From JANQPX01 sp965222015 (lineage in GTDB: Bacteria > Pseudomonadota > Alphaproteobacteria > Geminicoccales > Geminicoccaceae): a stretch of 64,000 nt of DNA. Where the stretch lies: NCBI GenBank assembly GCA_965222015.1, contig CBDCTL010000024.1, positions 1,674,001-1,738,000 on the forward strand, written 5' to 3'. The notes below the pieces were generated by a model that saw nothing but the letters and a program-made list of their open reading frames with translations, was not told the DNA's origin and searched no databases. A program made the position numbers and the translations under genes. Shown one piece after another: positions 17,078 through 25,398 of this stretch (position 1 is its first letter; each line of letters opens with the position of its first letter).

Positions 17078-17764
17078 TCAGTCCAGAAGCCGCGTCTTGT
17101 CGGAGGCGAGCAGCTCCTTGACGAAACCCGGCGCGGTGAGGCCGTCGGCGATCAGCCTGCCCATCTCCTCCTCCTTCGCCTGGACGTCGGGAAGCCCCTC
17201 GATCACCTGATCGATCTTCTCCAACGGGATGACGGCGACGCCGTCGCGGTCGCCGACCAGGAGGTCGCCGGAACGGATGGCGACACCGCCGAGCGTGACC
17301 GACGTGCCGACCTCGCAGGGGCCGCTCTTATAGGGACTGTTGGGCGAGACGCCGGCGCTCCAGACCGGAAAGCCCACTTCGATCAGCCCGTCGACGTCGC
17401 GCACGAGACCGTCGGTGACGAAGCCGACGATGCCCTTGTTCTTGGCCATGGCGGCGACGTGGTCGCCGAGCACCGCGGTCTCCTCGAATCCGCCGGTGGC
17501 GAGCGCCACGACGTCGCCGGGCTCCGCCACTTCGAGCGCTACCAGAAGGCCGAGATTGTCGCGCGGGCCGCAATCCGCCGTCAGCACCGGCGCCGTGAAG
17601 GCGCTTTTCGGCCAGAGCGGCTTGATCCGCCGGTCGACCGCGCCCTGACCCATCATCAGGTCGACCACGAAGCCGGTCGGCACGCCCCGGAGGGCCTCGA
17701 TCTGATCGTCGCTCGGCCGCTCGAAACGCCGTTTCAACGTCACGACGGGGGGATCGCCCAGCAT
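17078..17764 (-). CDS. RraA-like / HMG aldolase family protein
   Basis: A 228-residue member of the RraA superfamily, which contains 4-hydroxy-4-methyl-2-oxoglutarate aldolases and oxaloacetate decarboxylases. The conserved phosphate/metal loop is GDHVAAMAKNKGIVGFVTDG followed by LVRDVDGL, and GVAIRSGDLLVGDRDGVAVIP closes the fold. It is the first gene of the operon that runs down to 12151. Together with the UxaA-like enzyme it could split a hydroxy-oxo acid into pyruvate units. The substrate is inferred. Confidence 0.85.
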   Translation of the reverse strand: MLGDPPVVTLKRRFERPSDDQIEALRGVPTGFVVDLMMGQGAVDRRIKPLWPKSAFTAPVLTADCGPRDNLGLLVALEVAEPGDVVALATGGFEETAVLGDHVAAMAKNKGIVGFVTDGLVRDVDGLIEVGFPVWSAGVSPNSPYKSGPCEVGTSVTLGGVAIRSGDLLVGDRDGVAVIPLEKIDQVIEGLPDVQAKEEEMGRLIADGLTAPGFVKELLASDKTRLLD

Positions 17765-17862
17765 CCTTGGCCTCCTGGCTTGTGATCGTTCGACGGCAAC
17801 TCTAGCCTCAGTCCCCGAAAGCGGCCATAGGCCGCGAGCGACGGGCAGGCGAAGGAACGAGC

Positions 17863-18768
17863 ATGACGACGAAAAAGATCGGCTTCATCGGTGTCGGGCT
17901 GATGGGCCACGGGGCGGCGAAGAACATCCTCGAAGGTGGCTATCCGCTGACGGTGCTGGCGCATCGCAACCGAAAGCCGGTCGACGATCTGCTCGAACAC
18001 GGCGCCGCCGAGGCGGCCTCGGCGGCCGAGCTCGCTTCGACGGTCGACATTCTTTTCGCCTGTGTCTCCGATTCCTCCGTGATGGAGAAGGTCGTGCGCG
18101 GCGAGGGCGGCGTGCTCGAAGGGGCGGGCGAGGGGCTGATCCTGGTGGACATGACCACGGCCGAGCCGGCGTCGACCAGGTCCCTCGCCACGGCGCTTGC
18201 GGAGAAGGGGGCCGTCATGGTCGACGGTCCGGTGACGTTGACACCGAAAGAGGCCGAGGAAGGGCGGCTCAACATCATGGTCGGGGCGGAGACGGCCGTC
18301 CTCGACGCGATCAGGCCGGTGCTGGAGACCTTCTGTCAGCGCATTTTCCACACGGGCCCTCTCGGCAGCGCCCACACGCTGAAGCTGATCAATAATTTCT
18401 TGACGCTCGGCAACACCGCGCTGGTGGTCGAAGCCGCCGCGGCGGCAGCGAAGGCGGGGGTCGATCCCGAGATGATGGTCGAGCTGATCTCGGTCAGCGG
18501 CGGCGACAGCGCTTCCTTCCAGCGCATGGCGCGTCTCCTGACCGGCGAGGGCGACCCGTCCAAGGCCGCCTTCGCGGTCAGGAACGCGCTCAAGGACGTG
18601 TCCTATTTCTGGCGCCTCGCCGAGGACCAGGACGCCTATGCGCCGCTCGCCGATGCGATCAGGCGCTGGTACGATCTCGCCGTCGCGCTCGGCCATGGCG
18701 ACGACCTGCTGCCGAGGCTGTTCGAGATGCAGGCCAAACTCGCCGGCACGGCGATCACGGTGAAGTGA
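17863..18768 (+). CDS. NAD(P)-dependent beta-hydroxyacid dehydrogenase
   Basis: A 301-residue enzyme of the 3-hydroxyisobutyrate/tartronate-semialdehyde reductase family. The dinucleotide fold begins at GFIGVGLMGHGAAKNILEGG. The substrate loop normally read as DAPVSGG is VDGPVTLTPKEAEEG here. The catalytic lysine lies in HTLKLINNFLTLGN. It is transcribed away from the RraA-headed operon from a shared roughly 100-bp region, so the two units probably belong to one pathway. The change in the substrate loop suggests an atypical substrate. Confidence 0.88.
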   Translation: MTTKKIGFIGVGLMGHGAAKNILEGGYPLTVLAHRNRKPVDDLLEHGAAEAASAAELASTVDILFACVSDSSVMEKVVRGEGGVLEGAGEGLILVDMTTAEPASTRSLATALAEKGAVMVDGPVTLTPKEAEEGRLNIMVGAETAVLDAIRPVLETFCQRIFHTGPLGSAHTLKLINNFLTLGNTALVVEAAAAAAKAGVDPEMMVELISVSGGDSASFQRMARLLTGEGDPSKAAFAVRNALKDVSYFWRLAEDQDAYAPLADAIRRWYDLAVALGHGDDLLPRLFEMQAKLAGTAITVK

Positions 18769-18866
18769 GTTCGCTCATAATTCACGAGTGGAATTTGCAG
18801 TTCTCCAGCGGGTCGTGTAACTAGCACGATCCGTGACCTGACTAGATCCCGAGGGGGGACTATCCA

Positions 18867-19166
18867 ATGAGTGAACAGAACCGTCGACTTCTTTCCAGCA
18901 CCGCCATTCGCACGCTGACCGCGACGACCTTCGTTCTCGGCGGCGCGATCGCGCTGTCCGGCTGCAACACCGTCGAGGGCCTCGGCGAGGACGCCTCGGC
19001 CGCCGGCGCCGCCGTTTCCGATGCCGTCACGCCCTGCAATCCGTGCAACCCCTGTAATCCTTGCGCGGCGCACAATCCCTGCAATCCGTGCAACCCCTGT
19101 AATCCTTGTGCGGCGCACAATCCCTGCAGCCCGTGCAATCCGTGCAACCCCTGCGCGGCCAACTGA
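18867..19166 (+). CDS. entericidin-like lipoprotein with Cys-Asn-Pro repeat tail
   Basis: A 99-residue lipoprotein. The signal ends in a lipobox ALSGC with Cys33, followed by NTVEGLGEDASAAG, which resembles entericidin A/B mature sequences. The second half (residues about 56-99) is almost only Cys-Asn-Pro triplets broken by Ala-Ala-His. There are 12 cysteines in 44 residues, arranged as two complete 15-residue units and a shortened third. Such a tail could bind metal or form disulfides at the cell surface. Translation starts at the ATG at 18867, shortly after a GAGGGGGA site. A strong terminator lies just downstream. Confidence 0.75.
   Translation: MSEQNRRLLSSTAIRTLTATTFVLGGAIALSGCNTVEGLGEDASAAGAAVSDAVTPCNPCNPCNPCAAHNPCNPCNPCNPCAAHNPCSPCNPCNPCAAN
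19032..19163 (+). repeat. 45-bp tandem repeat encoding the CNPC tail
   Basis: Two 45-bp units (19032-19076 and 19077-19121) are identical except at single bases and are followed by a 42-bp variant unit (19122-19163). Each encodes the pattern P-C-N-P-C-N-P-C-N-P-C-A-A-(H)-N. Tandem units in frame suggest growth by duplication and possible copy-number variation between strains. Confidence 0.9.
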
Positions 19167-19215
19167 TCGACGAGACGGATGCGGTCTGCAATCGGCCGCC
19201 TTCGTTGGTCCATGC

Positions 19216-19247
19216 AAAAGAGCCCCCGTCAATGCGGGGGCTCTTTT
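19216..19247. terminator. bidirectional rho-independent terminator
   Basis: A 13-bp perfect stem (AAAAGAGCCCCCG pairing with CGGGGGCTCTTTT) has a 6-nt loop and flanking A and T tracts, so it can work on both strands. It lies between the Cys-repeat lipoprotein and the convergent htpG gene and should end both transcripts. Confidence 0.93.
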
Positions 19248-19257
19248 CATATTCAGG

Positions 19258-21180
19258 TCAGGCCGCGAGGCCCTTGCTCAGGAAGCTGCTCATGCGGCGG
19301 GAAAAGGCGCCAGGGTCCGGCAACGGTTCGCCTTCGATGATCAGCGCCTGATCGAGCAGCAATTCGGCCAGCTCGCCGACATCGCCGTTCGTCGGATCGG
19401 CCGCGGCCATCCTCCGGATCAGGTCGTGCTTCGGATTGATCTCCAGGATCCGCTTGGACAGCTCGCCGAGCTGCTGGTGCTGCTTCAAGAACCGTTCGAG
19501 GCGCATGTCCATGCCGTGCTCGTCCGCGACCAGGCAGACGGCGCTGTCGGTGAGCCGCGCCGAAGCGCGAACGTCGGCGACCTTGTCGCCGAGCTTCGCC
19601 TTGAGCGCCGCGATCAGCTGATCCAGGGCCTCGCCTTCCACTTTGTCTTCGAGCTTATCGTCTCTCTCGTCGTCGGCCTCGCTCTCGATCTTCGAGAGAT
19701 CGACGTCGCCGCGGGTGAGGGACTTGAAGGGCTTGTCCTGATATTTGTCCACCTGCGGCAGCCAGAAGTCGTCGATATTGTCGGCGAGCAGCAGCACCTC
19801 GACGCCTTTGGCCTTCGCGGCTTCGAGCTGCGGGCTGGACTTGAGCGCCGGCAGATTGTCGCCTGAGATCGTGTAGATGGCGTCCTGGCCTTCCTTCATG
19901 CGGGCGACATAGTCCGCGAGGCTGACCCAGCCGTCATCGTGGGTCGAGCGGAAGCGGGCGAGCTCCAATAGTTTCTCGCGCTGGTCCCGATCCTCGTAGA
20001 TGCCTTCCTTGATGACCTGGCCGAACTGCTCCCAGAAGCTGTCGTAGTCCCCATCCTCCGCCTTGGCGCGCTTCGTGAGATCGTCGAGGATGCGCTTCAC
20101 CAGATCCTTCCTGATCTTGGCCAGCACGGCGCTGTGCTGCAGGGTCTCGCGGCTGACGTTGAGCTGCAGGTCCTCGGTGTCGATCACGCCCTTCACGAAG
20201 CGCAGATAGCGCGGCATCAGGCCTTCGAGGCCCTCGGTGATGAAGACGCGCTTGACGTAGAGCTTGACCCCGTGCTCGCGCTTCGGATCGAACAGATCCA
20301 TCGGCTGGACGCTCGGGACGAAAAGGAGCGCCTGGTAGGAGACGAGGCCTTCCGCCTGCACGTGAAGCCGCGCCCAGGGCTCGTCGAAGGCGTGGCCGAC
20401 ATGGTGGTAGAATTCCTTGTACTGCTCGTCCGTGATCTCGGACTTCGGCCGTGTCCAGAGAGCACTCGCCTCGTTGATCTGAACGGGCTCCGGCACGACC
20501 AGTTCGCTCGACTTTTCCTCGCCTTCCTTCGGCTCGGCCGGCTTGGCCTCGCCCTGAAACATGATGGGGATCGCGATGTGGTCGGAATAGCTCCTGACCA
20601 CATGGCGAAGGCGGTACTCGTCCAGGAATTCCTTGGCGTCCTCGCGCAGCTTCAAAACCACCCTGGTCCCGCGCGGCGCTTTATCCATCATCTTGTCGAC
20701 GGTGAAGCCGTGCTTCCCGTCGGAGGTCCAGCGATGGGCGATGTTCTCGCCCGCCTTGGACGACATCACCTCGACCTCGTCCGCGACCATGAAGGCCGAA
20801 TAGAAGCCGACGCCGAACTGGCCGATCAGATTGACATCGGCCTTCTCGTCACCGGACATCGCCTCGGCGAAGCGCGCGGTGCCCGAGCGGGCGATGGTGC
20901 CGAGATTCTCGACCAGCTCGTCCCGGCTCATGCCGATGCCGTTGTCGTCGATGGTCAGCGTGCCGGCTTCGCTGTCCGGGGTCAGCACGATCTTGAGATC
21001 GGCACCGTCGGCCATCAGCGTGTCGTCGCTGATCGCGGCATAGCGCAGGCGATCGCAGGCGTCGGAAGCGTTCGAGATCAGCTCGCGCAGGAAGATGTCG
21101 CGGTGCTGGTAGAGCGAATTGATCACGAGGTCGAGCACCCGCCCGACCTCGGCCTCGAAGGGTTGTTTTTCGGCGGCCAT
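19258..21180 (-). CDS. htpG: molecular chaperone HtpG (Hsp90)
   Basis: A 640-residue Hsp90. The ATPase domain has LRELISNASDACDRLRY, DNGIGMSRDELVENLGTIARSG and the lid/GVGFYSAFMVAD loop. The middle domain includes FVKGVIDTEDLQLNVSRE and the C-terminal dimerisation domain is complete. Two ATGs lie six bases apart; the one at 21180 has GGGGGA at a normal 8-nt distance, while the one at 21186 is too close. A sigma-32-like promoter lies about 50 bp upstream. The gene is divergent from the helicase gene. Confidence 0.96.
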   Translation of the reverse strand: MAAEKQPFEAEVGRVLDLVINSLYQHRDIFLRELISNASDACDRLRYAAISDDTLMADGADLKIVLTPDSEAGTLTIDDNGIGMSRDELVENLGTIARSGTARFAEAMSGDEKADVNLIGQFGVGFYSAFMVADEVEVMSSKAGENIAHRWTSDGKHGFTVDKMMDKAPRGTRVVLKLREDAKEFLDEYRLRHVVRSYSDHIAIPIMFQGEAKPAEPKEGEEKSSELVVPEPVQINEASALWTRPKSEITDEQYKEFYHHVGHAFDEPWARLHVQAEGLVSYQALLFVPSVQPMDLFDPKREHGVKLYVKRVFITEGLEGLMPRYLRFVKGVIDTEDLQLNVSRETLQHSAVLAKIRKDLVKRILDDLTKRAKAEDGDYDSFWEQFGQVIKEGIYEDRDQREKLLELARFRSTHDDGWVSLADYVARMKEGQDAIYTISGDNLPALKSSPQLEAAKAKGVEVLLLADNIDDFWLPQVDKYQDKPFKSLTRGDVDLSKIESEADDERDDKLEDKVEGEALDQLIAALKAKLGDKVADVRASARLTDSAVCLVADEHGMDMRLERFLKQHQQLGELSKRILEINPKHDLIRRMAAADPTNGDVGELAELLLDQALIIEGEPLPDPGAFSRRMSSFLSKGLAA

Positions 21181-21230
21181 GCCCATCGTCCCCCGTTTTC
21201 TAGATTGTCGGATCGATCCAATGCTGCGCC

Positions 21231-21259
21231 ATGTAGGCGTTGTCCGGCGGGGGTTCAAG
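21231..21259 (-). promoter_or_regulatory. heat-shock (RpoH-type) promoter of htpG
   Basis: On the minus strand CTTG (21259-21256) and CCTACAT (21237-21231) are separated by 18 nt, matching the alphaproteobacterial RpoH pattern CTTG-N17/18-CYTATNT with one mismatch. The position, about 45 bp before the htpG start, fits a heat-shock gene. Confidence 0.55.
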
Positions 21260-21377
21260 CAGGTCGCTTCGGGTGCATGGTGCCTCGGCGGTTGTCATCA
21301 ATATATCGTATGTACACACCATAATAACGACTACATGAAGTAGTGGTGCTTCTCGGCCGCCATGCCTTGCCAGGGAG

Positions 21378-23921
21378 ATGGGGACAGCCCATAGTTCTCT
21401 CATGGTCATGATGCCTTCGCCTGAAGACCAAGGTCGCATTCTCGCGGTGCTCGGCCCGACCAATACCGGGAAAACCCATTTTGCGGTCGAGCGCATGCTG
21501 GCCCATCGCACCGGGCTCATCGGATTTCCGCTCCGGCTGCTGGCGAGAGAAAATTACGATCGGATCGTCGCCCAGAAGGGCGCGCAAGCGGTCGCTCTGA
21601 TCACGGGCGAGGAGAAGATCCAGCCGAAAAGCGCGCGATACTGGGTGGCCACGGTCGAGGCCATGCCCGAGGATCTCGAGGTCGATTTTCTCGCCGTCGA
21701 CGAGATCCAGCTCGCCGCCGATCGCGAGCGCGGACACGTCTTCACCGACCGCCTGCTCAGAGCGCGGGGTGCCGCCGAGACCATGTTTCTGGGCGCCGAT
21801 ACGATACGGCCGCTCCTGAAGCGGCTCGTGCCCGAGGCCGAGGTGATCTCGCGGCCGCGCTTCTCGACCCTCGCTTATGCAGAGCCGAGCAAGGTCACGC
21901 GCCTGCCGAAACGGAGCGCCGTGGTCGCGTTCACTGCGCGCGACGTCTATGCCTTCGCCGAGCTGATCCGCCGCCAGCGCGGGGGGGCGGCGGTGGTGCT
22001 GGGCTCGCTGAGCCCGCGCACCCGAAACGCCCAGGTCGCCCTCTACCAGGAAGGCGAGGTGGACTACCTGGTCGCGACCGATGCGATCGGCATGGGCCTG
22101 AACATGGACCTCGGCCACGTGGCGCTCGCCAGCACCGTGAAGTTCGACGGCCGCGAGACGCGCGAGCTCTCGGCCGCCGAGATCGGCCAGATCGCCGGGC
22201 GCGCCGGCCGCCACATGCAGGACGGCACCTTCGGCACCACCATCGACGTCGGCGACCTCGACGCGAGGCTCGTCGAGCAGATCGAGAATCACGACTTTCA
22301 TGCGATCAAGGAACTGCGCTGGCGCCATGCCGGGCTGGATTATTCGAGCCTCGACGCCCTTCTGGAGAGCCTGGATCAGCCGCCGCCTTTCGCATGTCTC
22401 AGAAAGACCGGAAACGCCCTCGATCACGTCAGCCTGAAGACGCTGTCCCGCAAGGAGCGGGTGCGAAAGCGGGCGGTCGACCGAGCCTCGATCGAACTCC
22501 TCTGGTCGGTCTGCCAGATCCCGGATTTTCGAAAGACCCTGACCGACAGCCATCTCCACCTTCTGGAAACGGTGTTCGACCACCTCGTCGGACAGGGCCG
22601 CCTTCCCACCGACTGGGTCGCGGATCAGATCATGCGACTGGAGCGGATCGAAGGCGACATCGACGCGCTGACCACGCGACTCGCCCATATCCGCACCTGG
22701 ACCTACATGACCCACCGCGGCGAGTGGCTGGAGGACGCCGGCCACTGGCAGGACCGGGCTCGAAACGTCGAGGACCGGCTGTCCGATGCCTTGCACGAGC
22801 GGCTGACCCAGCGCTTCGTCGATCGCCGGACGCGGATCCTGCTGAAGAGCCTGCAGGAAGGCGGGCCGCTCGGCGCCGTCGACGAGGAGGGGGCGGTGGT
22901 GATCGAGGGCCAGGAGATCGGCAGGATCGAAGGTCTGCTGCCGGTGCTCGATCTCAAGAGCCTGCCTGGTGGCGAGTTCGAGCGGCGAACCCTCAACGCC
23001 GCTGCCAGGCGCGTGATCCGGCCGGAGCTGATGCGCCGGGTCAGGGCGCTGGTCGATTCCGTGGATGCGGCCTTCGCGCTCGACGATCGCGGCCTCATCC
23101 TCTGGCGCGAGAAGAAGCCGCAGCCGGGCCTGCCGGTGGGGCGGCTGTTCTCCGGCGCGACCCCACTCGCCCCCAGGCTGGAGGCGCTGGCGAGCGATCA
23201 GCTCGGCGCCGATGCGCGCGACGCCGTGCGCCGCCGGCTCGCCATCTGGCTGGATTCCCACCTCGCCGATCTGACCGCGCCGCTGCGCGAGCTGCAGGCC
23301 GCCGAGCTCGACGGTCCGGGGCGCGGCATCGCCTTTCTCCTGGTGGAGGGGCTGGGCAATGTCGCGGCCGCCGATGCCGTGTCTCAGATGAAGGGACTGT
23401 CCAAGGCGTCGAGACGCCGCCTCGCCAGGCTCGGCGTGCGCTTCGGCGTGCGTCACCTCTACCTCCCTGCCATGCTGCGCGCGAAGGTGATCGAACTTCG
23501 TGCCCGCCTTTGGGCGGTGCAGCGCGGTCTCGCGGAAGTGTCGCCGCCGACGCCCGGCCGGGTGTCGCTGGAGGCGGAAAGTTTCGACCAGGACTACGCA
23601 CCGACGATCGGCTTCGAGCGTCTCGGCCGCCACGCCCTTCGGATCGACATCGTCGAGCGCCTGGCCGCCGCCCTTCGGCAGGCGTCGAGGACGGCGGAAC
23701 CGTTTGCGCTGGAGCCCTCCATGATGGCGATGACCGGGCTTGGCCTGGCCGATCTCGGCGAGGTGGTACAGGCCCTGGGCTTCGCCGCCGACGATGACGG
23801 GCGCTATCGCCGCGCACGTTCACGCCGACGCGCGAAAAAGGCGGAGAAGCCGAGGAAGGATGCTGAGACCTCGCCCTTCGCGGCATTGCGGAGCCTGCGC
23901 TTCAAGACGGGTGCCGCATGA
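21378..23921 (+). CDS. SUV3-like DEAD/DEAH-box RNA helicase
   Basis: An 847-residue superfamily-2 helicase. Motif I is GPTNTGKTH, motif II is VDEIQ (a DEIQ box rather than DEAD), motif III lies around LGADT, motif V is ATDAIGMGLN and motif VI is QIAGRAGR. This set is that of SUV3, the helicase of the mitochondrial RNA degradosome, which has relatives in alphaproteobacteria. The long C-terminal half (about 450-830) is rich in arginine and ends in a basic tail. Two further ATGs follow at 21402 and 21411 and the exact start is unsure. It overlaps the S4-domain gene by 4 bp, so the two are probably coupled in RNA metabolism. Confidence 0.88.
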   Translation: MGTAHSSLMVMMPSPEDQGRILAVLGPTNTGKTHFAVERMLAHRTGLIGFPLRLLARENYDRIVAQKGAQAVALITGEEKIQPKSARYWVATVEAMPEDLEVDFLAVDEIQLAADRERGHVFTDRLLRARGAAETMFLGADTIRPLLKRLVPEAEVISRPRFSTLAYAEPSKVTRLPKRSAVVAFTARDVYAFAELIRRQRGGAAVVLGSLSPRTRNAQVALYQEGEVDYLVATDAIGMGLNMDLGHVALASTVKFDGRETRELSAAEIGQIAGRAGRHMQDGTFGTTIDVGDLDARLVEQIENHDFHAIKELRWRHAGLDYSSLDALLESLDQPPPFACLRKTGNALDHVSLKTLSRKERVRKRAVDRASIELLWSVCQIPDFRKTLTDSHLHLLETVFDHLVGQGRLPTDWVADQIMRLERIEGDIDALTTRLAHIRTWTYMTHRGEWLEDAGHWQDRARNVEDRLSDALHERLTQRFVDRRTRILLKSLQEGGPLGAVDEEGAVVIEGQEIGRIEGLLPVLDLKSLPGGEFERRTLNAAARRVIRPELMRRVRALVDSVDAAFALDDRGLILWREKKPQPGLPVGRLFSGATPLAPRLEALASDQLGADARDAVRRRLAIWLDSHLADLTAPLRELQAAELDGPGRGIAFLLVEGLGNVAAADAVSQMKGLSKASRRRLARLGVRFGVRHLYLPAMLRAKVIELRARLWAVQRGLAEVSPPTPGRVSLEAESFDQDYAPTIGFERLGRHALRIDIVERLAAALRQASRTAEPFALEPSMMAMTGLGLADLGEVVQALGFAADDDGRYRRARSRRRAKKAEKPRKDAETSPFAALRSLRFKTGAA

Positions 23922-24346
23922 CGTCGGATCCATCGAACAGCGACGATGATGCCGGCGCGGGCGACGGCCTCCGCCTGGACAAATGGCTCTGGCAGGCGCG
24001 CTTCTTCAAGACGCGGACGCTCGCTGCTGCGGTCGCGACCAAGCGAAAAATCCGGATCAACCGGATGGTGGTGACCAAGCCCCACTACAAGGTGCGGCCG
24101 GGCGACGTGCTGACCTTCGCCCAGGGCCGTGAGATCCGCGTGGTGCGTGTTCTGGCGCTCGGCGAACGCCGCGGCCCTGCGCCGGAGGCGCGCACGCTTT
24201 ACGAGGACATCGCCGAGACGCCGCCCGTCGAACGAAAAGCGCCTCCGCCGCCTTCGGCAAAGAAAGAGGCTTGGGGTGCGCGGGGTGGAATCGACCCGAG
24301 ACGGGCGCGAAAACAGGCACGGGACGCCAAGATGAACGGCAGATGA
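23918..24346 (+). CDS. S4-domain RNA-binding protein (Hsp15-like)
   Basis: A 142-residue protein with an N-terminal S4 domain (LRLDKWLWQARFFKTRTLA, then VRPGDVLTFAQGREIRVVRV) and a disordered, proline- and lysine-rich C-terminus. Hsp15-type proteins bind the free 50S subunit carrying peptidyl-tRNA after heat stress. The ATG overlaps the helicase stop codon (ATGA). This helicase-S4 pairing suggests a role in RNA or ribosome quality control, which is inferred. Confidence 0.88.
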   Translation: MTSDPSNSDDDAGAGDGLRLDKWLWQARFFKTRTLAAAVATKRKIRINRMVVTKPHYKVRPGDVLTFAQGREIRVVRVLALGERRGPAPEARTLYEDIAETPPVERKAPPPPSAKKEAWGARGGIDPRRARKQARDAKMNGR

Positions 24347-24454
24347 ACGCGGCCATCAGCGGTCGTTCATCGACCGTTTCCTATTCACAGGGAAGAGGGT
24401 GGCCAATCCCGATCGGCACCCGGACCCAGGCGAAAAGGGAAAAGGGGGCGGACC

Positions 24455-24679
24455 ATGTTCAGTCGACGCAATGAAGGACCGGCGAAGGCGATCCGCTTCG
24501 TGGTCGCCCTGGGCGTCGCCCTTCTCTGCCTCTCGGCACTGGCCGCCACGCTGGCATCGGGTCCGAATCAGTCCTTCGGTGGCCGCGGCCCGAATATCGC
24601 GCTGCCGACCCTGACATGCGTCGCGCCGAACTGCACGCCCACCTCGAAATCGGCGCTCATGCCCATCGAGAGAATCTGA
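24455..24679 (+). CDS. possible small secreted or membrane peptide
   Basis: A 74-codon frame with a good ribosome-binding site (AAGGGGG) and a hydrophobic N-terminal segment (AIRFVVALGVALLCLSALAA) like a signal peptide. Its last 37 codons run antisense to the 3' end of the YggS-family gene, which is unusual for a real gene. No family is recognised. It may be real with a convergent overlap, or chance in GC-rich DNA. Confidence 0.3.
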   Translation: MFSRRNEGPAKAIRFVVALGVALLCLSALAATLASGPNQSFGGRGPNIALPTLTCVAPNCTPTSKSALMPIERI

Positions 24680-25272
24680 AGATCGTTCCGGCGTCCGATC
24701 TTGGCGAGCAGGGCGAAATGCATCGCCGGCTCCTCGTCGACCGGCGGCACGCACATCAGTCCGGCCACCGGAAGTGACAGCTCGTCCAGGCAGAACCGAA
24801 CGAAATCATCCGTCTCGCTCGGCGGAATGCCGGCTTTCTGCGGCTCCTCGCCGGTATTGACCTGAACCAGGCAGATCGGCCCCCGGCCCTGAGCGGCCAT
24901 CTCCTTGGCCAGCGCCCGGGCGAGCTTTTCCCTATCGACCGTCTCGATCACGTCGAAAAGGGCGACCGCGTCCTTCGCCTTGTTGGTCTGGATCGGGCCG
25001 ATCATGTGCAGACGAAGATCGGAAAAACGTTCCCGAAGGCCGGGCCAGCGCGCCTGCGCCGGCTGCACGTAGTTCTCCCCGAAGACACGGTGCCCCGCGT
25101 CCAACGCTGCGAGCACGCGCTCCTCGGGCTGGGCCTTGCTGACCGCGACCAGCGTGACCTCGTCGGCCGTGCGGCCGGCGCTTTCCGCCGCCGTCGCGAT
25201 CCGTTCCCGCACCTCTCGAAGCCGATCGGCAACGCTCGCTGCCGCTTCGGCTTGTCCCTGCTCACCCGCCAT
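24568..25272 (-). CDS. YggS/PROSC family PLP homeostasis protein
   Basis: A 234-residue member of the YggS family, which binds pyridoxal 5'-phosphate and buffers its free pool. The PLP lysine lies in VTLVAVSKAQPEE, followed by FGENYVQPAQAR, LHMIGPIQTNKAKDAV, LVQVNTGEEPQKAG, GLMCVPP, LSMGMSADFEVGVQFGATHVRVGSAIFG; these are the family hallmarks. The frame continues upstream, but the ATG at 25272 has GGAG 8 nt before it and matches the usual length. It is divergent from the cupin gene. Confidence 0.92.
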   Translation of the reverse strand: MAGEQGQAEAAASVADRLREVRERIATAAESAGRTADEVTLVAVSKAQPEERVLAALDAGHRVFGENYVQPAQARWPGLRERFSDLRLHMIGPIQTNKAKDAVALFDVIETVDREKLARALAKEMAAQGRGPICLVQVNTGEEPQKAGIPPSETDDFVRFCLDELSLPVAGLMCVPPVDEEPAMHFALLAKIGRRNDLQILSMGMSADFEVGVQFGATHVRVGSAIFGPRPPKD

Positions 25273-25398
25273 GCAATTTTCTCCGCGCCGAACCGCTGAC
25301 AACCTAGTCGAGCCGGGGGCGGGGTCAATGTGCAAGGGCGAGCAGGCGTTCGGCTCGTCCCTGCACCGGCACCCGGCCCGAGGCCGGAGGAGAGGGAC

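Noticed and set aside
19207..19215. GGTCCATGC match, a possible fourth copy of the palindromic element
   Set aside because: Only 9 bp match and there is no inverted partner; it lies beside a normal terminator.
21255..23633. A 792-codon open frame antisense to the helicase
   Set aside because: No domain or start signal; the helicase motifs lie on the opposite strand.
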